From the NCBI RefSeq assembly GCF_001422375.1, contig NZ_LMMU01000001.1:310223-374222 (forward strand): 64,000 bases of DNA, written 5' to 3'. Both the position numbers and the translations under genes were made by a program. Below the pieces are notes generated by a model. The model saw nothing but the letters and a program-made list of their open reading frames with translations, was not told where the DNA came from and made no database searches. Shown here one piece after another: positions 10,782-19,631 of the stretch (position 1 is its first letter; each line of letters opens with the position of its first letter). Origin of the DNA: Methylobacterium sp. Leaf99 (GTDB lineage: Bacteria > Pseudomonadota > Alphaproteobacteria > Rhizobiales > Beijerinckiaceae).

Positions 10782-11501
10782 TCAGTCCGCGTCGACGTCC
10801 GCCGCTTCGGAGGGACGTTCGCCGCGATATCCCGTCGCCAGCACGTAGAGCTCGCTCGAATCCGCCCGGCTCGCGTTCGGCTTGACGTGGCGCACGGCGG
10901 CGAAGTCGCGCTTCAGGTCGGCGAGCAAGGTGCCCTCGGTGCCGCCCTGGAACACCTTGGCGAGGTAGGACCCGCCGGGTGCCAGGATCTCGCGGGCGAA
11001 CTCGGCGGCGGTCTCGGCGAGGCCAATAATCCGCAGGTGGTCGGTCTGCTTGTGGCCGGTGGTGTTGGCCGCCATGTCCGACAGGACGAGGTCGGCCGGA
11101 CCGCCGAGCAGCCCGGTGAGGAGCCCCGGCGCCTCCGGGTCGAGGAAGTCCAGGGTGATGAACTCGACGCCGACCATGGGCTCGATCTCCAGGAGGTCGA
11201 TGCCGACGATCCGTCCCGAGCCACCGACGATCTTGGCGGCGACCTGCGACCAGCCGCCGGGCGCGGCGCCGAGATCGACGATGCGCTGACCGGGCTTCAG
11301 GAGCTTGAAGCGCTCGTCGATCTCGATGAGCTTGAACGCCGCGCGGGAGCGATAGCCCTCGCGCTTGGCCCGGGCCACGTAGGGGTCATTGAGCTGGCGC
11401 TCCAGCCAGCGCTTCTGCGAAGCCGTGCGACCGCGCCCCGTCTTCACCCGTTGCTTGAGTTCGCCGCGCAACCCTGCGCCGGCACCACGCCTGTCACTCA
11501 C
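10782..11501 (-). CDS. rlmE: 23S rRNA (uridine-2'-O)-methyltransferase
   Basis: RlmE (FtsJ/RrmJ) methylates the 2'-O of U2552 in the A-loop of 23S rRNA during late large-subunit assembly. The 239-residue protein carries the SAM site [15 protein letters not shown] and the K-D-K-E catalytic tetrad: Lys in YRSRAAFKL, Asp in [13 protein letters not shown], Lys in [12 protein letters not shown], and Glu in [13 protein letters not shown]. The Arg/Lys-rich first 40 residues are usual in alphaproteobacteria. It overlaps the upstream ppx/gppA gene by 4 bases, implying translational coupling. It runs convergent to guaA. Confidence 0.95.
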   Translation of the reverse strand: MSDRRGAGAGLRGELKQRVKTGRGRTASQKRWLERQLNDPYVARAKREGYRSRAAFKLIEIDERFKLLKPGQRIVDLGAAPGGWSQVAAKIVGGSGRIVGIDLLEIEPMVGVEFITLDFLDPEAPGLLTGLLGGPADLVLSDMAANTTGHKQTDHLRIIGLAETAAEFAREILAPGGSYLAKVFQGGTEGTLLADLKRDFAAVRHVKPNASRADSSELYVLATGYRGERPSEAADVDAD

Positions 11502-12613
11502 CGGTAACCCCCACGGCGCCAGACGCCGTCCTCACGCATCATGTTCATCAGCAGGCCCTCGCGCAGGCCGCGATCGGCGATGCGCAAGCGATCGGACGGG
11601 AAGGCCCGGCGGATCGCCTCCAGGATGGCGCAACCCGCCAGCACGAGGTCGGCGCGGTCCCGGCCGATGCACGGATTGTCCGCACGCTGGTCGAGGCGCG
11701 TGTCGAGAAGATCGTCGATGGCCCCGCCGACTTCGCCGTCGCTCATCCATAGGCCGTCGACCCGGCGGCGTTCGTAGCGGGCGAGACGCAGGTGCATGGC
11801 GGCAAGCGTCGTCACCGTACCCGATGTGCCGAGCAAGTGGAAATGACGGGCGTTGGCGGCCGGCGCGGCGCGGATGGCGAAGCGCGACAGCATGTCGGCC
11901 ACCTCCTCCACCATGCCCTCGAAGGTCAAGCGGGTCACATCGGCGCCGCCGTGGCGCTCGGCCAGGGTGACGACCCCCACGGGCAGGGAATCCCAGGCGC
12001 GGATGCGCAGGGTCGGGTCCGTCGACGGATTGGTGGCCGCGCCGTCGAGCCAGGCGATCTCCGTGGAGCCGCCGCCGATGTCGAAGATGACCACCGATTC
12101 GGCATAGGGGTCGGCGAGCGCGGCGCACCCGGTCACCGCCAGGTAGGCTTCGGTCTGGCGATCGACGATCTCGAGGTCGAGGCCGACCTCATCGCGGACA
12201 CGCTCGACGAAGGCCGCGCCGTTGACGGCCAGCCGGCAGGCTTCCGTGGCGATGATCTTGGCGCGCACCACGCCGCGCGTCTGCATCTTGGCCCGGCACA
12301 CCCGCAGGGCATCGATGGTGCGTTCGATGGCGGGTTCGCTCAGGCGATCGGCGTTTCCGAGGCCCTCGCCGAGGCGGACGATGCGCGAGAACGCGTCGAT
12401 GACGCGAAAACCGTGGGAGGCCGGCTCGGCGATGAGGAGGCGGCAATTGTTGGTGCCGAGATCGAGGGCGGCGTAGGCGTTCCGGCGCGCCGGCCGATGG
12501 GCGGCGGCCAGCGTCTCGGATCGTGCCGGCATCGTCCCCGGGTTCGTCACCGTGGGCGTAACGGGGCCGGCCGTGGGGCGGGCCGGCATGGTCGCGGCAC
12601 TCTCTTCCCGCAT
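11498..12613 (-). CDS. Ppx/GppA exopolyphosphatase-family phosphatase
   Basis: This encodes a 371-residue cytoplasmic enzyme of the ASKHA fold that hydrolyses polyphosphate or pppGpp. The first phosphate loop appears as [16 protein letters not shown] near residue 50 and the second as [16 protein letters not shown] near residue 175. The short length (no C-terminal HD domain) matches the alphaproteobacterial form usually encoded next to rlmE. The first 45 residues are Pro/Thr/Ala-rich and probably disordered. The stop overlaps the rlmE start by 4 bases. Whether polyphosphate or pppGpp is the main substrate cannot be decided from sequence. Confidence 0.9.
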   Translation of the reverse strand: MREESAATMPARPTAGPVTPTVTNPGTMPARSETLAAAHRPARRNAYAALDLGTNNCRLLIAEPASHGFRVIDAFSRIVRLGEGLGNADRLSEPAIERTIDALRVCRAKMQTRGVVRAKIIATEACRLAVNGAAFVERVRDEVGLDLEIVDRQTEAYLAVTGCAALADPYAESVVIFDIGGGSTEIAWLDGAATNPSTDPTLRIRAWDSLPVGVVTLAERHGGADVTRLTFEGMVEEVADMLSRFAIRAAPAANARHFHLLGTSGTVTTLAAMHLRLARYERRRVDGLWMSDGEVGGAIDDLLDTRLDQRADNPCIGRDRADLVLAGCAILEAIRRAFPSDRLRIADRGLREGLLMNMMREDGVWRRGGYR

Positions 12614-12793
12614 CGGCTGCGCCGGATTCCCTCGTCGTGATCCCAGGCGGAGAGCCGGACCATCATTCGCTCATCAAGCTACAGGTGTCGCAGGCAAACT
12701 GCAAAGCCCTGAATTCGTTGACGCGGATCGTCCCGCGCCATGAGAGGGGACGGGTTCGGGACGGTGCTCGGCGGATCGGTTCAGCTGACCGGG

Positions 12794-13264
12794 TCAGTTC
12801 GCCTTGCCGGCGGCCAGGAGGCGCGGCACCGGGCGAAGCAGACTCTTCACCTGGGAGAACGGACGGGGCCGGTTGATGACCTCGTCGAGGCGCGACCACA
12901 GGGTCTTTGGCGAGAACGGCTTGGCGATGATCTCGTTGACGCCGAGGGAGATCGCCCGGTCCACGACGTTGCGGCGCGGCTGGGCCAGCATCAGGATGAT
13001 CGGCACCGTCGGTGAGGGGGACGTCGTCGGCGTGCGGGCGAGGCGGATGAACTCTTCGCCGGACAGGATCGCTAGGTCCCAATCGATGATGGTGAGGTCC
13101 GGCTTGCTCTCGGCGAGGACGCCGAGGGCCTCGGCGCCGTCGGGCGCTTCGAGGACGCGCTTAATGCCCACGCGCATGAGCATGTCACGCACGATGCGGC
13201 GGATATACAGGCTTTCGTCCACCACCAGGGCGGACAGGTCCGGAAAGGTCGGGGTGGCGATCAT
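12794..13264 (-). CDS. Receiver-only response regulator (CheY-like)
   Basis: This is a 156-residue single-domain response regulator with no output domain. Beta-1 ends in ALVVDES, giving the acidic metal-binding residues. The phosphoacceptor Asp lies in LTIIDWDL near residue 60, and the conserved Lys is in IIAKPFSPKTL. The position normally held by Thr or Ser after beta-4 is Leu here (PIILMLAQ), which may change the activation switch. A basic tail of about 30 residues follows. No kinase gene is adjacent, so the partner is unknown. A stand-alone signalling or phosphorelay role is inferred. Confidence 0.8.
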   Translation of the reverse strand: MIATPTFPDLSALVVDESLYIRRIVRDMLMRVGIKRVLEAPDGAEALGVLAESKPDLTIIDWDLAILSGEEFIRLARTPTTSPSPTVPIILMLAQPRRNVVDRAISLGVNEIIAKPFSPKTLWSRLDEVINRPRPFSQVKSLLRPVPRLLAAGKAN

Positions 13265-13642
13265 GGCGGTGGCGTTCGGCTCCGGTCCGCTCGCTCGGAC
13301 CGGCCCAGCCCGAACCCTAGACGGGGCGGCCTTTTCGTTTCCCTAACGGGCGGGCCGATCCCGCGTTTCCGGACCGGCGCCGCCCCGCGCCGGAGCGAAC
13401 CTTGCGAGAAGCTTTCCGCAGGGCGCCATGCCGGCTACGCATTTTGTCGCAGAAAAATGATGGAACCTGAGCCGAAGGTCGGAAATGGACCTTGCGATGG
13501 CGCTGTGTTTCAGTCAGGACTAAGGCGTTATTCTTGGTCACCGCTGCCGGGGGTAATGATAGTGCGGAGCGTGGGCTGTCTGGGATGGCGCGCACGCGGT
13601 ATTCTTAAATGATGGTCGGCGGACGGTTTTTGCGAGCTTTCT
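13265..13642 (+). promoter_or_regulatory. Long upstream region of the cold-shock gene
   Basis: This stretch of about 380 bases has no gene. It should hold the promoter and an untranslated leader for the cold-shock protein. A possible sigma-70 pair is TTGGTC at 13534-13539 and TGATAG at 13557-13562 with a 17-base spacer, which would give a leader of roughly 75 bases. That leader ends in an AT-richer stretch (GGTTTTTGCGAGC) before the ATG and shows no good Shine-Dalgarno sequence. The promoter call is tentative. Confidence 0.35.
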
Positions 13643-14416
13643 ATGGGACGTGGTCGTGATTTCAGGGGGCCGCAGAAGCGCGGCTTCGATGAGGGTGGAG
13701 CCGAGCCGCGTTGGCCCGATCAGGCTCCGCCGAGCGGCGGTGGCTATGGCGGCGGTTTCGGCGGTGGCGGCGGCTTCGACCGTGCCCCGGCCCGTGCGGC
13801 GGCAGCCCCCTCGGGACCGGAGCGCGATGCGACGGTCAAGTGGTTCAACAAGGAGAAGGGCTTCGGTTTCGTCGAGCTGGCTGACGGTTCGGGCGATGCC
13901 TTCCTCCACATCCGCGCCGTCGAAGCCGCTGGCCATGCCGACCTCATGCCCGGCACGCGCCTGACGGTTCACACGGCCCAGGGCCAGAAGGGTCCGCAGG
14001 TGACGGACGTCACCAGCGTGGATACTTCCACGGCCGAGGCGGCCCCCATGCGCGATGCGCGTCCGCCCCGCACCGGCGGTTTCGCTGGCGGTGACCGCTT
14101 CGGCGGCGACCGTGGTGGCTACGGCGCCGGTGCCGGCGGTGGCGATCGCTACGGCAGCGCCGGCGGCGGCGACCGTGGCGGCGGACGCTTCGCCAGTGGC
14201 CCCTCGACCGAGATGAGCGGCACCGTGAAGTGGTACGATCCCGCCAAGGGCTTCGGCTTCGTCTCCGTCAACGACGGCGGCAAGGACGTGTTCGTGCATC
14301 GCTCCGCCCTGTCGCGCGCCGGCCTCGAGTCCCTCGCCGAGGGTCAGCAGGTCGTTCTCGGCGTCGTCGAGGGCCAGAAGGGCCGCGAGGCCCAGAGCAT
14401 CAACGTCGACGATTGA
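13643..14416 (+). CDS. Twin cold-shock-domain RNA-binding protein with glycine-rich linkers
   Basis: This is a 257-residue nucleic-acid chaperone with two cold-shock domains. The first (about residues 62-130) has the RNP1-type ATVKWFNKEKGFGFVEL sequence, and the second (about 190-257) has GTVKWYDPAKGFGFVSV. The second keeps FVHRSALSRAG, whereas the first has FLHIRAVEAAG. The N-terminal tail and the roughly 55-residue linker are rich in Gly, Arg and Asp (repeated GGDR and GGYG units), resembling RGG-type disordered RNA-binding segments. Twin-CSD proteins are known in alphaproteobacteria and have been linked to cold and stationary phase. A perfect hairpin lies downstream. Confidence 0.9.
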   Translation: MGRGRDFRGPQKRGFDEGGAEPRWPDQAPPSGGGYGGGFGGGGGFDRAPARAAAAPSGPERDATVKWFNKEKGFGFVELADGSGDAFLHIRAVEAAGHADLMPGTRLTVHTAQGQKGPQVTDVTSVDTSTAEAAPMRDARPPRTGGFAGGDRFGGDRGGYGAGAGGGDRYGSAGGGDRGGGRFASGPSTEMSGTVKWYDPAKGFGFVSVNDGGKDVFVHRSALSRAGLESLAEGQQVVLGVVEGQKGREAQSINVDD

Positions 14417-14466
14417 TTCGAAATTCTGGCCGTCCTTCGGCCACGGTTTCGAACTCAAGGTGAGCG

Positions 14467-14496
14467 AACGGCGGCCCTCCCGGGGTCGCCGTTTTG
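14467..14496 (+). terminator. Rho-independent terminator after the cold-shock gene
   Basis: An 11-bp stem (AACGGCGGCCC pairing with GGGTCGCCGTT, one G-U) is followed by TTTGCGTTT. It lies about 50 bases after the stop codon of the twin cold-shock gene. Confidence 0.75.
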
Positions 14497-14528
14497 CGTT
14501 TCGACCTCGAATCCCGTGCGGAGAAACC

Positions 14529-14780
14529 ATGCGGCTCGCATCGCTCAGCCTGATCTGGCTTGCGACCTTCGTCGGTCCGGCCTTTCCCGAAGACTTCACC
14601 GGTGTCTATGCGGGCGTGAATGCGGGCTATGGCTTTTCCGGCAAGGACCAATCGAAAGCGGGCTTCGGCCTTCCCGCCCCGGACGATCCCCGCACGTCCG
14701 ACATGCCCCCGAGTGCGCGGCAGGCGTCGGAGGTTTTGCGGGCACGGAACCTGCGGGACCGCCCCTCCCCTCTTCGATGA
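14529..14780 (+). CDS. Small secreted protein with a partial outer-membrane beta-barrel-like start
   Basis: This encodes 83 residues. A signal peptide (about residues 1-18, ending near VGPAFPE) is followed by DFTGVYAGVNAGYGFSGKD, which reads like the first strand of an OmpA-like or Omp25-type beta-barrel (the usual W/Y-x-G-x-Y-x-G-x-x-x-G pattern). After that the product becomes Pro/Arg-rich and stops. It is far too short for a barrel, so it could be a remnant of a larger outer-membrane protein or a short secreted peptide. No continuation was seen in other frames downstream. The ATG at 14529 was chosen because it begins the signal peptide. Confidence 0.5.
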   Translation: MRLASLSLIWLATFVGPAFPEDFTGVYAGVNAGYGFSGKDQSKAGFGLPAPDDPRTSDMPPSARQASEVLRARNLRDRPSPLR

Positions 14781-14849
14781 GAGAGAACGGTTACACACCG
14801 GGGGCGGATCCGCGGGATGCGTGACCCGCGGTGGCCCGTCCCGATCAGC

Positions 14850-14880
14850 AAAAAGGGCCGCCCCATGGGGCGGCCCTTTT
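14850..14880 (-). terminator. Bidirectional terminator downstream of rpsD
   Basis: A perfect 14-bp stem (AAAAGGGCCGCCCC, loop ATG, GGGGCGGCCCTTTT) is flanked by A and T runs on both strands. It lies 25 bases past the rpsD stop and can stop transcription from either side. Confidence 0.85.
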
Positions 14881-14905
14881 CGACACGACAGCGATCCGAT
14901 CGGGA

Positions 14906-15523
14906 TCAGCGCGAGTAGAACTCGATCACGAGGTTCGGTTCCATCTGGACGGGGTAGGGCACCTCGCCGAGGTTCGGAATGCGGGTGACGCGGGCCGTCA
15001 TCTTGGCGTGATCCACCTCAATGTAGTCCGGCACGTCACGCTCGGCGAGCTGGGACGCCACGACGACGATCTCGAGCTGCTTGGAGGAATCCTTGACCTC
15101 GATGACGTCGCCGGTCTTCACGAGGTAGCTGGCGATGTTGACCCGCTGACCGTTGACCTTGACGTGGCCGTGGTTGACGAACTGGCGCGCGGCGAACGGG
15201 GTCGGCACGAACTTGGCGCGGTAGACGACGGCATCGAGGCGGCGCTCGAGCAGGCCGATCAGGTTCTCGCCCGAATCGCCACGGAGGCGGATCGCCTCGG
15301 CGTAGTAGCGGCGGAACTGCTTCTCGGTGATGTTCGCGTAGTAGCCCTTGAGCTTCTGCTTGGCGCGCAGCTGCGTGCCGAAGTCGGACATCTTGCCCTT
15401 GCGGCGCTGACCGTGCTGGCCGGGGCCGTATTCGCGGCGATTGACGGGGCTCTTCGGGCGGCCCCAGATGTTCTGGCCCATGCGGCGATCGAGCTTGTGC
15501 TTCGCCTGAATGCGTTTTGACAT
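14906..15523 (-). CDS. rpsD: 30S ribosomal protein S4
   Basis: S4 binds 16S rRNA early in small-subunit assembly and helps maintain decoding accuracy. The 205-residue protein has the standard start [16 protein letters not shown] and the alphaproteobacterial segment [20 protein letters not shown]. The S4 RNA-binding domain begins at about residue 94 with [12 protein letters not shown] and [13 protein letters not shown]. The C-terminus LVIEFYSR is conserved. The Cys zinc-site form found in some S4 proteins is absent. The gene stands alone here, away from the alpha operon, as usual in this order. Confidence 0.97.
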   Translation of the reverse strand: MSKRIQAKHKLDRRMGQNIWGRPKSPVNRREYGPGQHGQRRKGKMSDFGTQLRAKQKLKGYYANITEKQFRRYYAEAIRLRGDSGENLIGLLERRLDAVVYRAKFVPTPFAARQFVNHGHVKVNGQRVNIASYLVKTGDVIEVKDSSKQLEIVVVASQLAERDVPDYIEVDHAKMTARVTRIPNLGEVPYPVQMEPNLVIEFYSR

Positions 15524-15650
15524 CGCGGTTCCTCTCGCAAAGGAGATCTATCGAGGAACGCGCCCTCCTCTTTCCGGACCGGCCCCAAGGGCCTGACCCG
15601 GAACGACAGAGCGGCCGAAGCCGACTCACGGGTGCGCTTGAAAACGTTTC

Positions 15651-15671
15651 GGGGCCCCTCGTCGGGGCCCC
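15651..15671 (-). terminator. Hairpin between murI and rpsD
   Basis: Two copies of GGGGCCCC, each self-complementary, are separated by five bases and can form an 8-bp stem. A short T-containing tail (GAAACGTTTTC) follows on the minus strand, consistent with a weak terminator for murI before rpsD. Confidence 0.5.
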
Positions 15672-15744
15672 GTCACGTGCGCTTCCCTAGAGCAGGGCGG
15701 CGCGCCCGTCAATGCCGAGGCGGCTCACCTCTCCGCAGGCGGCC

Positions 15745-16623
15745 TCACTGGACACTGAGGGGCATCGCCTCGACGTCGACTGCGGTGAGGCCGCGCACGG
15801 CAAGGGAGGTCCGCAGGGCGTTTGTCAGGCCGGCGCCTCCGGTGAAGGCGCCGAGCACGGAGCCTGACGCGTCCTGGGCGGAGCGCTGGACGGTGCCGAG
15901 CAACTGCGTCACCCGGCGGGCGATGGCGGGCGCGGGGTCGATCCAGAGAACCGGCCACGGCGCGAGGGCCTGAAAGCGCGGCAGCAGCAGCGGATAATGC
16001 GTGCAGGCGAGGCAGACGACATCCGTCCGCCGCCCCTCCGCGCCAATGATGAAGCACGGCGCGATCTCGGCGGCGAGGCGCGCATCGTCCACGGGCGCCC
16101 CGGCGAGTTCCGCTTCGGCGAAGCCGGCGAGGTTGGGCGCTCCCACCAGGGTCACGTCACATGCACCCGCATAGGTCTCGATGAGTTCGTGCGTGTAGGC
16201 CCGCGCAACGGTGCCGGGCGTGGCGAGCAGGCTGATCCGGCGCGTGCGCGTCGCCTCCGCCGCCGGCTTGATCGGTGGCACGACACCCACGAACGGAATC
16301 GCGAAGCGCTGGCGCAGGGCCGGCAGCACCAGGGTCGAGGCGGTGTTGCAGGCGATGACCACGAGGTCCGGCCGGTGGACCGCGACGAGGCGGTCCATCA
16401 CGGCGAGCACGCGGTCGATGAGCGTCGCTTCCGCAAGGCGGCCATACGGGAAAGCGGCATCGTCGGCTGCGTAGACGTAGGCCGCGTCCGGCCGGGCCCG
16501 GCGCACCTGCTCCAGCACCGTGAGGCCGCCGAGTCCGGAATCGAAGACGAGGATCGTCGGAGCCGGATTCACACCCGCCGCCGCAGCGACCGTGGCCGCG
16601 CCTGCCATGAGATTGTTCCGCAT
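15745..16623 (-). CDS. murI: Glutamate racemase
   Basis: MurI interconverts L- and D-glutamate and supplies D-Glu for peptidoglycan. The 292-residue protein has the Asp-Ser segment LVFDSGLGGLTVL and both catalytic cysteines: the first in VVIACNTASTLVLPAL and the second in VCLACTHYPLLLP. The segment DAAFPYGRLAEA is also typical. The ATG at 16623 was used; an ATG at 16608 would shorten the poorly conserved N-terminus by five residues. The gene is divergent from egtB. Confidence 0.95.
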   Translation of the reverse strand: MRNNLMAGAATVAAAAGVNPAPTILVFDSGLGGLTVLEQVRRARPDAAYVYAADDAAFPYGRLAEATLIDRVLAVMDRLVAVHRPDLVVIACNTASTLVLPALRQRFAIPFVGVVPPIKPAAEATRTRRISLLATPGTVARAYTHELIETYAGACDVTLVGAPNLAGFAEAELAGAPVDDARLAAEIAPCFIIGAEGRRTDVVCLACTHYPLLLPRFQALAPWPVLWIDPAPAIARRVTQLLGTVQRSAQDASGSVLGAFTGGAGLTNALRTSLAVRGLTAVDVEAMPLSVQ

Positions 16624-16845
16624 CCCAACCCGGTCCGACGCCCTGCGAGAGGAGCAAGTGTCGGGTCGCGCCGGTTAAGAGGGTGTGACCGCGGCACGAA
16701 AAAGGCGGCCGGATCGGGAGAGGTCCGGGCAACGTCGCCGAGGGGATCGGCGCCGCGGGCGCGACGAACCGTTCGGATGCGTGCCCGTTGCCGAACGGCC
16801 CATCGGCCATATCTTCCAGCGTCACAAACACATGGAGAAGCCGGC

Positions 16846-18117
16846 ATGGCAGCGACCGCAGCGTTTCGCGACACCGCCCCTGAGCTGTCCAGGCGCCCGG
16901 CTTTCCCGCCGCCGAGCCTCGGTGCCCGGCCGGTCGACCGCGCGGCCTGGATCGCGGCATTTCATCATGTCCGCGACGAGACCGAGCGCCGGGCCGCCCC
17001 CCTGTCGCCGGAGGATCAGCAGGTTCAGTCCATGGCGGATGCGAGCCCGACGAAGTGGCACCGCGCCCACACGACATGGTTTTTCGAGCAGTTTCTCCTG
17101 CGGGCGCATCTGCCGGGCTACGCCCTCTACGACGAGCGCCTGCACTACCTGTTCAATTCGTACTACGTCGCCGCCGGCCCGCGCCAACCACGCATCCTGC
17201 GCGGCCTCATCACCCGACCGACGACCGAGGAAGTGGCCGGCTACCGCGCGCATGTCGATCGCGCCGTCGACGCGCTTTTAACGCAGGCCTCGCCGACGTC
17301 CCTCGATACGCTGCTGCCGATCCTCGAGATCGGGCTCTACCACGAGCAGCAGCATCAGGAATTGCTCATCACCGACATCCTGCACGCCTTCGCGCAAAAC
17401 CCCCTCGGGCCGGCCTACGACGAAGGGTGGCGCTTCCCGTCACCGCAGGTCGCGAGCGGAACGGTGCAGCTCGCCCGGACCATCACCCAGATCGGGCATG
17501 GCGGCGAGGGCTTCTCCTTCGACAACGAATCACCCCGCCACGATGTTCTGATCCAGGCCGGCACCCTCGACCGCGACCTCGTGACCAACGCCCAGTGGCT
17601 GACCTTCATGACAGACGGCGGCTACACCCGGCCCGAGCTCTGGCTCTCCGACGGCTGGCTCGCCGCCCAAGCCGAGGCTTGGGAGGCACCGGGCTACTGG
17701 TGTCGGAAGGACGGTGACTGGGCGACGATGACGCTCGCCGGCATCCGCACCGTCGACCCGTCCCTGCCCGTTACCCACGTGAGCTACTACGAGGCCGATG
17801 CCTACGCGCGTTGGGCGGGACGCGATCTGCCGACGGAATTCGAATGGGAGGTCGCAGCCCGCGACGGGCATCTGGCGGATGCCTTCGGCTCCGTCTGGCA
17901 ATGGACCCGCAGCGCCTACACGGCCTATCCGGGCTACCGGCCCGTGGACGGGGCGCTGGGCGAGTACAACGGCAAGTTCATGTCGAACCAGTTCGTCCTG
18001 CGCGGCTCCTCCGTGGCGACGCCCGAGGGCCATGCCCGCGTCGGCTACCGGAACTTCTTCTATCCGCATCAGCGTTGGCAGTTCACGGGCCTGCGCCTGT
18101 CCGACACCCGCGCCTAA
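16846..18117 (+). CDS. egtB: Ergothioneine biosynthesis sulfoxide synthase EgtB
   Basis: EgtB is a non-heme iron enzyme that joins hercynine to a thiol donor (gamma-glutamylcysteine or cysteine) using O2. The 423-residue protein has an N-terminal DinB-like domain with the iron ligands in KWHRAHTTWFFE and the HX3HXE motif in LYHEQQHQE. A C-terminal formylglycine-generating-enzyme-like domain contains ESPRHDVLI, LPTEFEWEVAARD and VGYRNFFYPHQRW. The ATG at 16846 gives the expected N-terminus even though the frame is open for 849 bases upstream. egtD starts 30 bases downstream, so the two form an operon. No egtA or egtC gene is visible in the window. Confidence 0.95.
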   Translation: MAATAAFRDTAPELSRRPAFPPPSLGARPVDRAAWIAAFHHVRDETERRAAPLSPEDQQVQSMADASPTKWHRAHTTWFFEQFLLRAHLPGYALYDERLHYLFNSYYVAAGPRQPRILRGLITRPTTEEVAGYRAHVDRAVDALLTQASPTSLDTLLPILEIGLYHEQQHQELLITDILHAFAQNPLGPAYDEGWRFPSPQVASGTVQLARTITQIGHGGEGFSFDNESPRHDVLIQAGTLDRDLVTNAQWLTFMTDGGYTRPELWLSDGWLAAQAEAWEAPGYWCRKDGDWATMTLAGIRTVDPSLPVTHVSYYEADAYARWAGRDLPTEFEWEVAARDGHLADAFGSVWQWTRSAYTAYPGYRPVDGALGEYNGKFMSNQFVLRGSSVATPEGHARVGYRNFFYPHQRWQFTGLRLSDTRA

Positions 18118-18147
18118 GCCAGACCCGACGTCCCGGAGATTCCAGCG

Positions 18148-19122
18148 TTGACCATCAATCCCGTCTTCACCAACGCGAAGCCCCTCGCCGCGCGGGATGC
18201 CCGTCAGCAGTTCGAGGACGATGTCGTCGCGGGCCTGTCGGCGCCGCAGAAATTCCTGTCGGCGAAGTACTTCTACGATGCGGCCGGCTCCGACCTGTTC
18301 GAGGGAATCACCCGCCAGCCGGAATATTACCCGACCCGGACGGAGCTCGGCATCCTCGATACCAAGGGTGCGGAGATCGCCGCCCACCTGCCGGCACGGG
18401 CCAACCTAGTCGAACTCGGCAGCGGCTCGACGGTAAAAGTGCGTCGTCTGCTCGTGCACCGGCCGGATCTCGCCGCCTATGTCCCGGTGGATGTCTCGGA
18501 AAGCTTCCTGCACAGCGAAGCCGAAGCCCTGGCCGCCGACTTTCCCAACCTCGCCATCGCCCCCGTGGCGGCGGATTTCACCCGCGCCTTCACCCTGCCG
18601 GATGGCCTGTCGCATGATGCCGTCGCGGGCTTCTTTCCCGGCTCGACCATCGGCAATTTCGAGCCGCCCCAGGCGACGCACCTGCTGGCGCATTTCGGCA
18701 GGGTGCTCGGACGCGGAGCCAGCCTCATCGTCGGCGTGGATCTCGTGAAGGACCGGTCGGTGCTGGAAGCCGCCTACGACGATGCGGCGGGTGTCACAGC
18801 CGCGTTCAACCTTAATCTCCTGGTCCGCATCAGGGGCGAACTCGGCGCGGCCCTCGATGTCGACGGTTTCGCACATCGCGCTTTCTTCAACGCGGACGCC
18901 TCCCGCATCGAAATGCACCTGGTGAGCCTGCGCGCGCAGACGATACGCCTCGCGGGCCACGCCTTCGCGTTCAACGAGGGCGAAACCATCCACACCGAGA
19001 ACAGCTACAAGTACACCCTCGACGGTTTTCGGGCCCTGTCGAGCGAAGCCGGCTGGACGCCCAAGGCCGCCTGGACCGATCCCGACGGCCTGTTCTCGAT
19101 CCACGCCCTGACGCGCGCCTGA
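18148..19122 (+). CDS. egtD: L-histidine N(alpha)-methyltransferase EgtD
   Basis: EgtD trimethylates histidine with SAM to give hercynine, the substrate of EgtB. The 324-residue protein contains the SAM-binding motif NLVELGSGSTVKVRRLL near residue 90. The downstream motifs YVPVDVSESFL and FFPGSTIGNFEP, and the C-terminal ETIHTENSYKYT segment, are typical of the family. The start is TTG at 18148, with GGAG nine bases upstream; the next in-frame candidates would cut into the conserved N-terminus. It sits directly after egtB. Methylobacterium species are known ergothioneine producers, which fits. Confidence 0.95.
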   Translation: MTINPVFTNAKPLAARDARQQFEDDVVAGLSAPQKFLSAKYFYDAAGSDLFEGITRQPEYYPTRTELGILDTKGAEIAAHLPARANLVELGSGSTVKVRRLLVHRPDLAAYVPVDVSESFLHSEAEALAADFPNLAIAPVAADFTRAFTLPDGLSHDAVAGFFPGSTIGNFEPPQATHLLAHFGRVLGRGASLIVGVDLVKDRSVLEAAYDDAAGVTAAFNLNLLVRIRGELGAALDVDGFAHRAFFNADASRIEMHLVSLRAQTIRLAGHAFAFNEGETIHTENSYKYTLDGFRALSSEAGWTPKAAWTDPDGLFSIHALTRA

Positions 19123-19180
19123 GGCACGCCCGGCCGCCCGCCTTTCTGATCGCCGGCGAGATCGCTTCGAACCGAGGGTC

Positions 19181-19438
19181 CTAGCTGCGCTTCTCCATCA
19201 TCGCCTTGACCTGCATGAGCTGGTCCCAGACGAGGCCCGGTGAGGTGCCGAGGGCTTCGAAGCCGGCGTTGATGCCCCAATAGAGACCCACCACCATGAT
19301 GGGCACGAGGACCCAGCCCAGGAGTTCCTCTCCCCGGTGGCGACGACGGCGGCGGAGCCGTCGCTCCTCCCGACGGGTCGGGGTTGGTTGAACCGGGTGG
19401 GAGACGGGCGTGAGGGGGCCCTCATGCAGATCGTTCAT
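19181..19438 (-). CDS. Small single-pass membrane protein
   Basis: This encodes 85 residues. The first 40 are hydrophilic, with a very basic block (REERRLRRRRRHRGEE). One transmembrane helix (LLGWVLVPIMVVGLYWGIN) follows, then a short tail of about 25 residues. The positive block before the helix predicts the N-terminus in the cytoplasm. Codon use is like that of the neighbours, supporting a real gene. Family and function are not recognised. It lies between egtD (convergent) and clpA (same strand). Confidence 0.6.
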   Translation of the reverse strand: MNDLHEGPLTPVSHPVQPTPTRREERRLRRRRRHRGEELLGWVLVPIMVVGLYWGINAGFEALGTSPGLVWDQLMQVKAMMEKRS

Positions 19439-19581
19439 TCAGGATGCCCCCGTGTCACTGGCCCGACGCAACCTGTGCGTCGTTTCGGCGAGGCCGAAAC
19501 CCCAAGGGGCGCTTGCTAACCATCGCGAGGCCGCCTGTCGAGCGTCGGCGGATGGTTCGGCCTCATGTCTTTCCTTCGAAT

Positions 19582-19614
19582 GGCGGGATCGGCGCCTCGC
19601 GCGCCGACCCCGCC
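19582..19614 (-). terminator. Terminator-like hairpin after clpA
   Basis: A 14-bp stem with loop GCGAG lies just past the clpA stop. It pairs fully (one G-U) only when read as minus-strand RNA, since the plus strand has an A-C mismatch there. This supports a role for the clpA transcript. There is no U-tract. Confidence 0.5.
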
Positions 19615-19631
19615 ACCGGGCGACCCTCGGC

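Noticed and set aside
14810..14831. Hairpin CCGCGGG / CCCGCGG after the truncated OMP-like gene as a terminator
   Set aside because: There is no U-tract and it lies just before the much stronger bidirectional terminator at 14850-14880.
15997..16845. 283-codon upstream extension of egtB
   Set aside because: It runs antisense to murI and has no EgtB-like sequence. The ATG at 16846 matches the family start.
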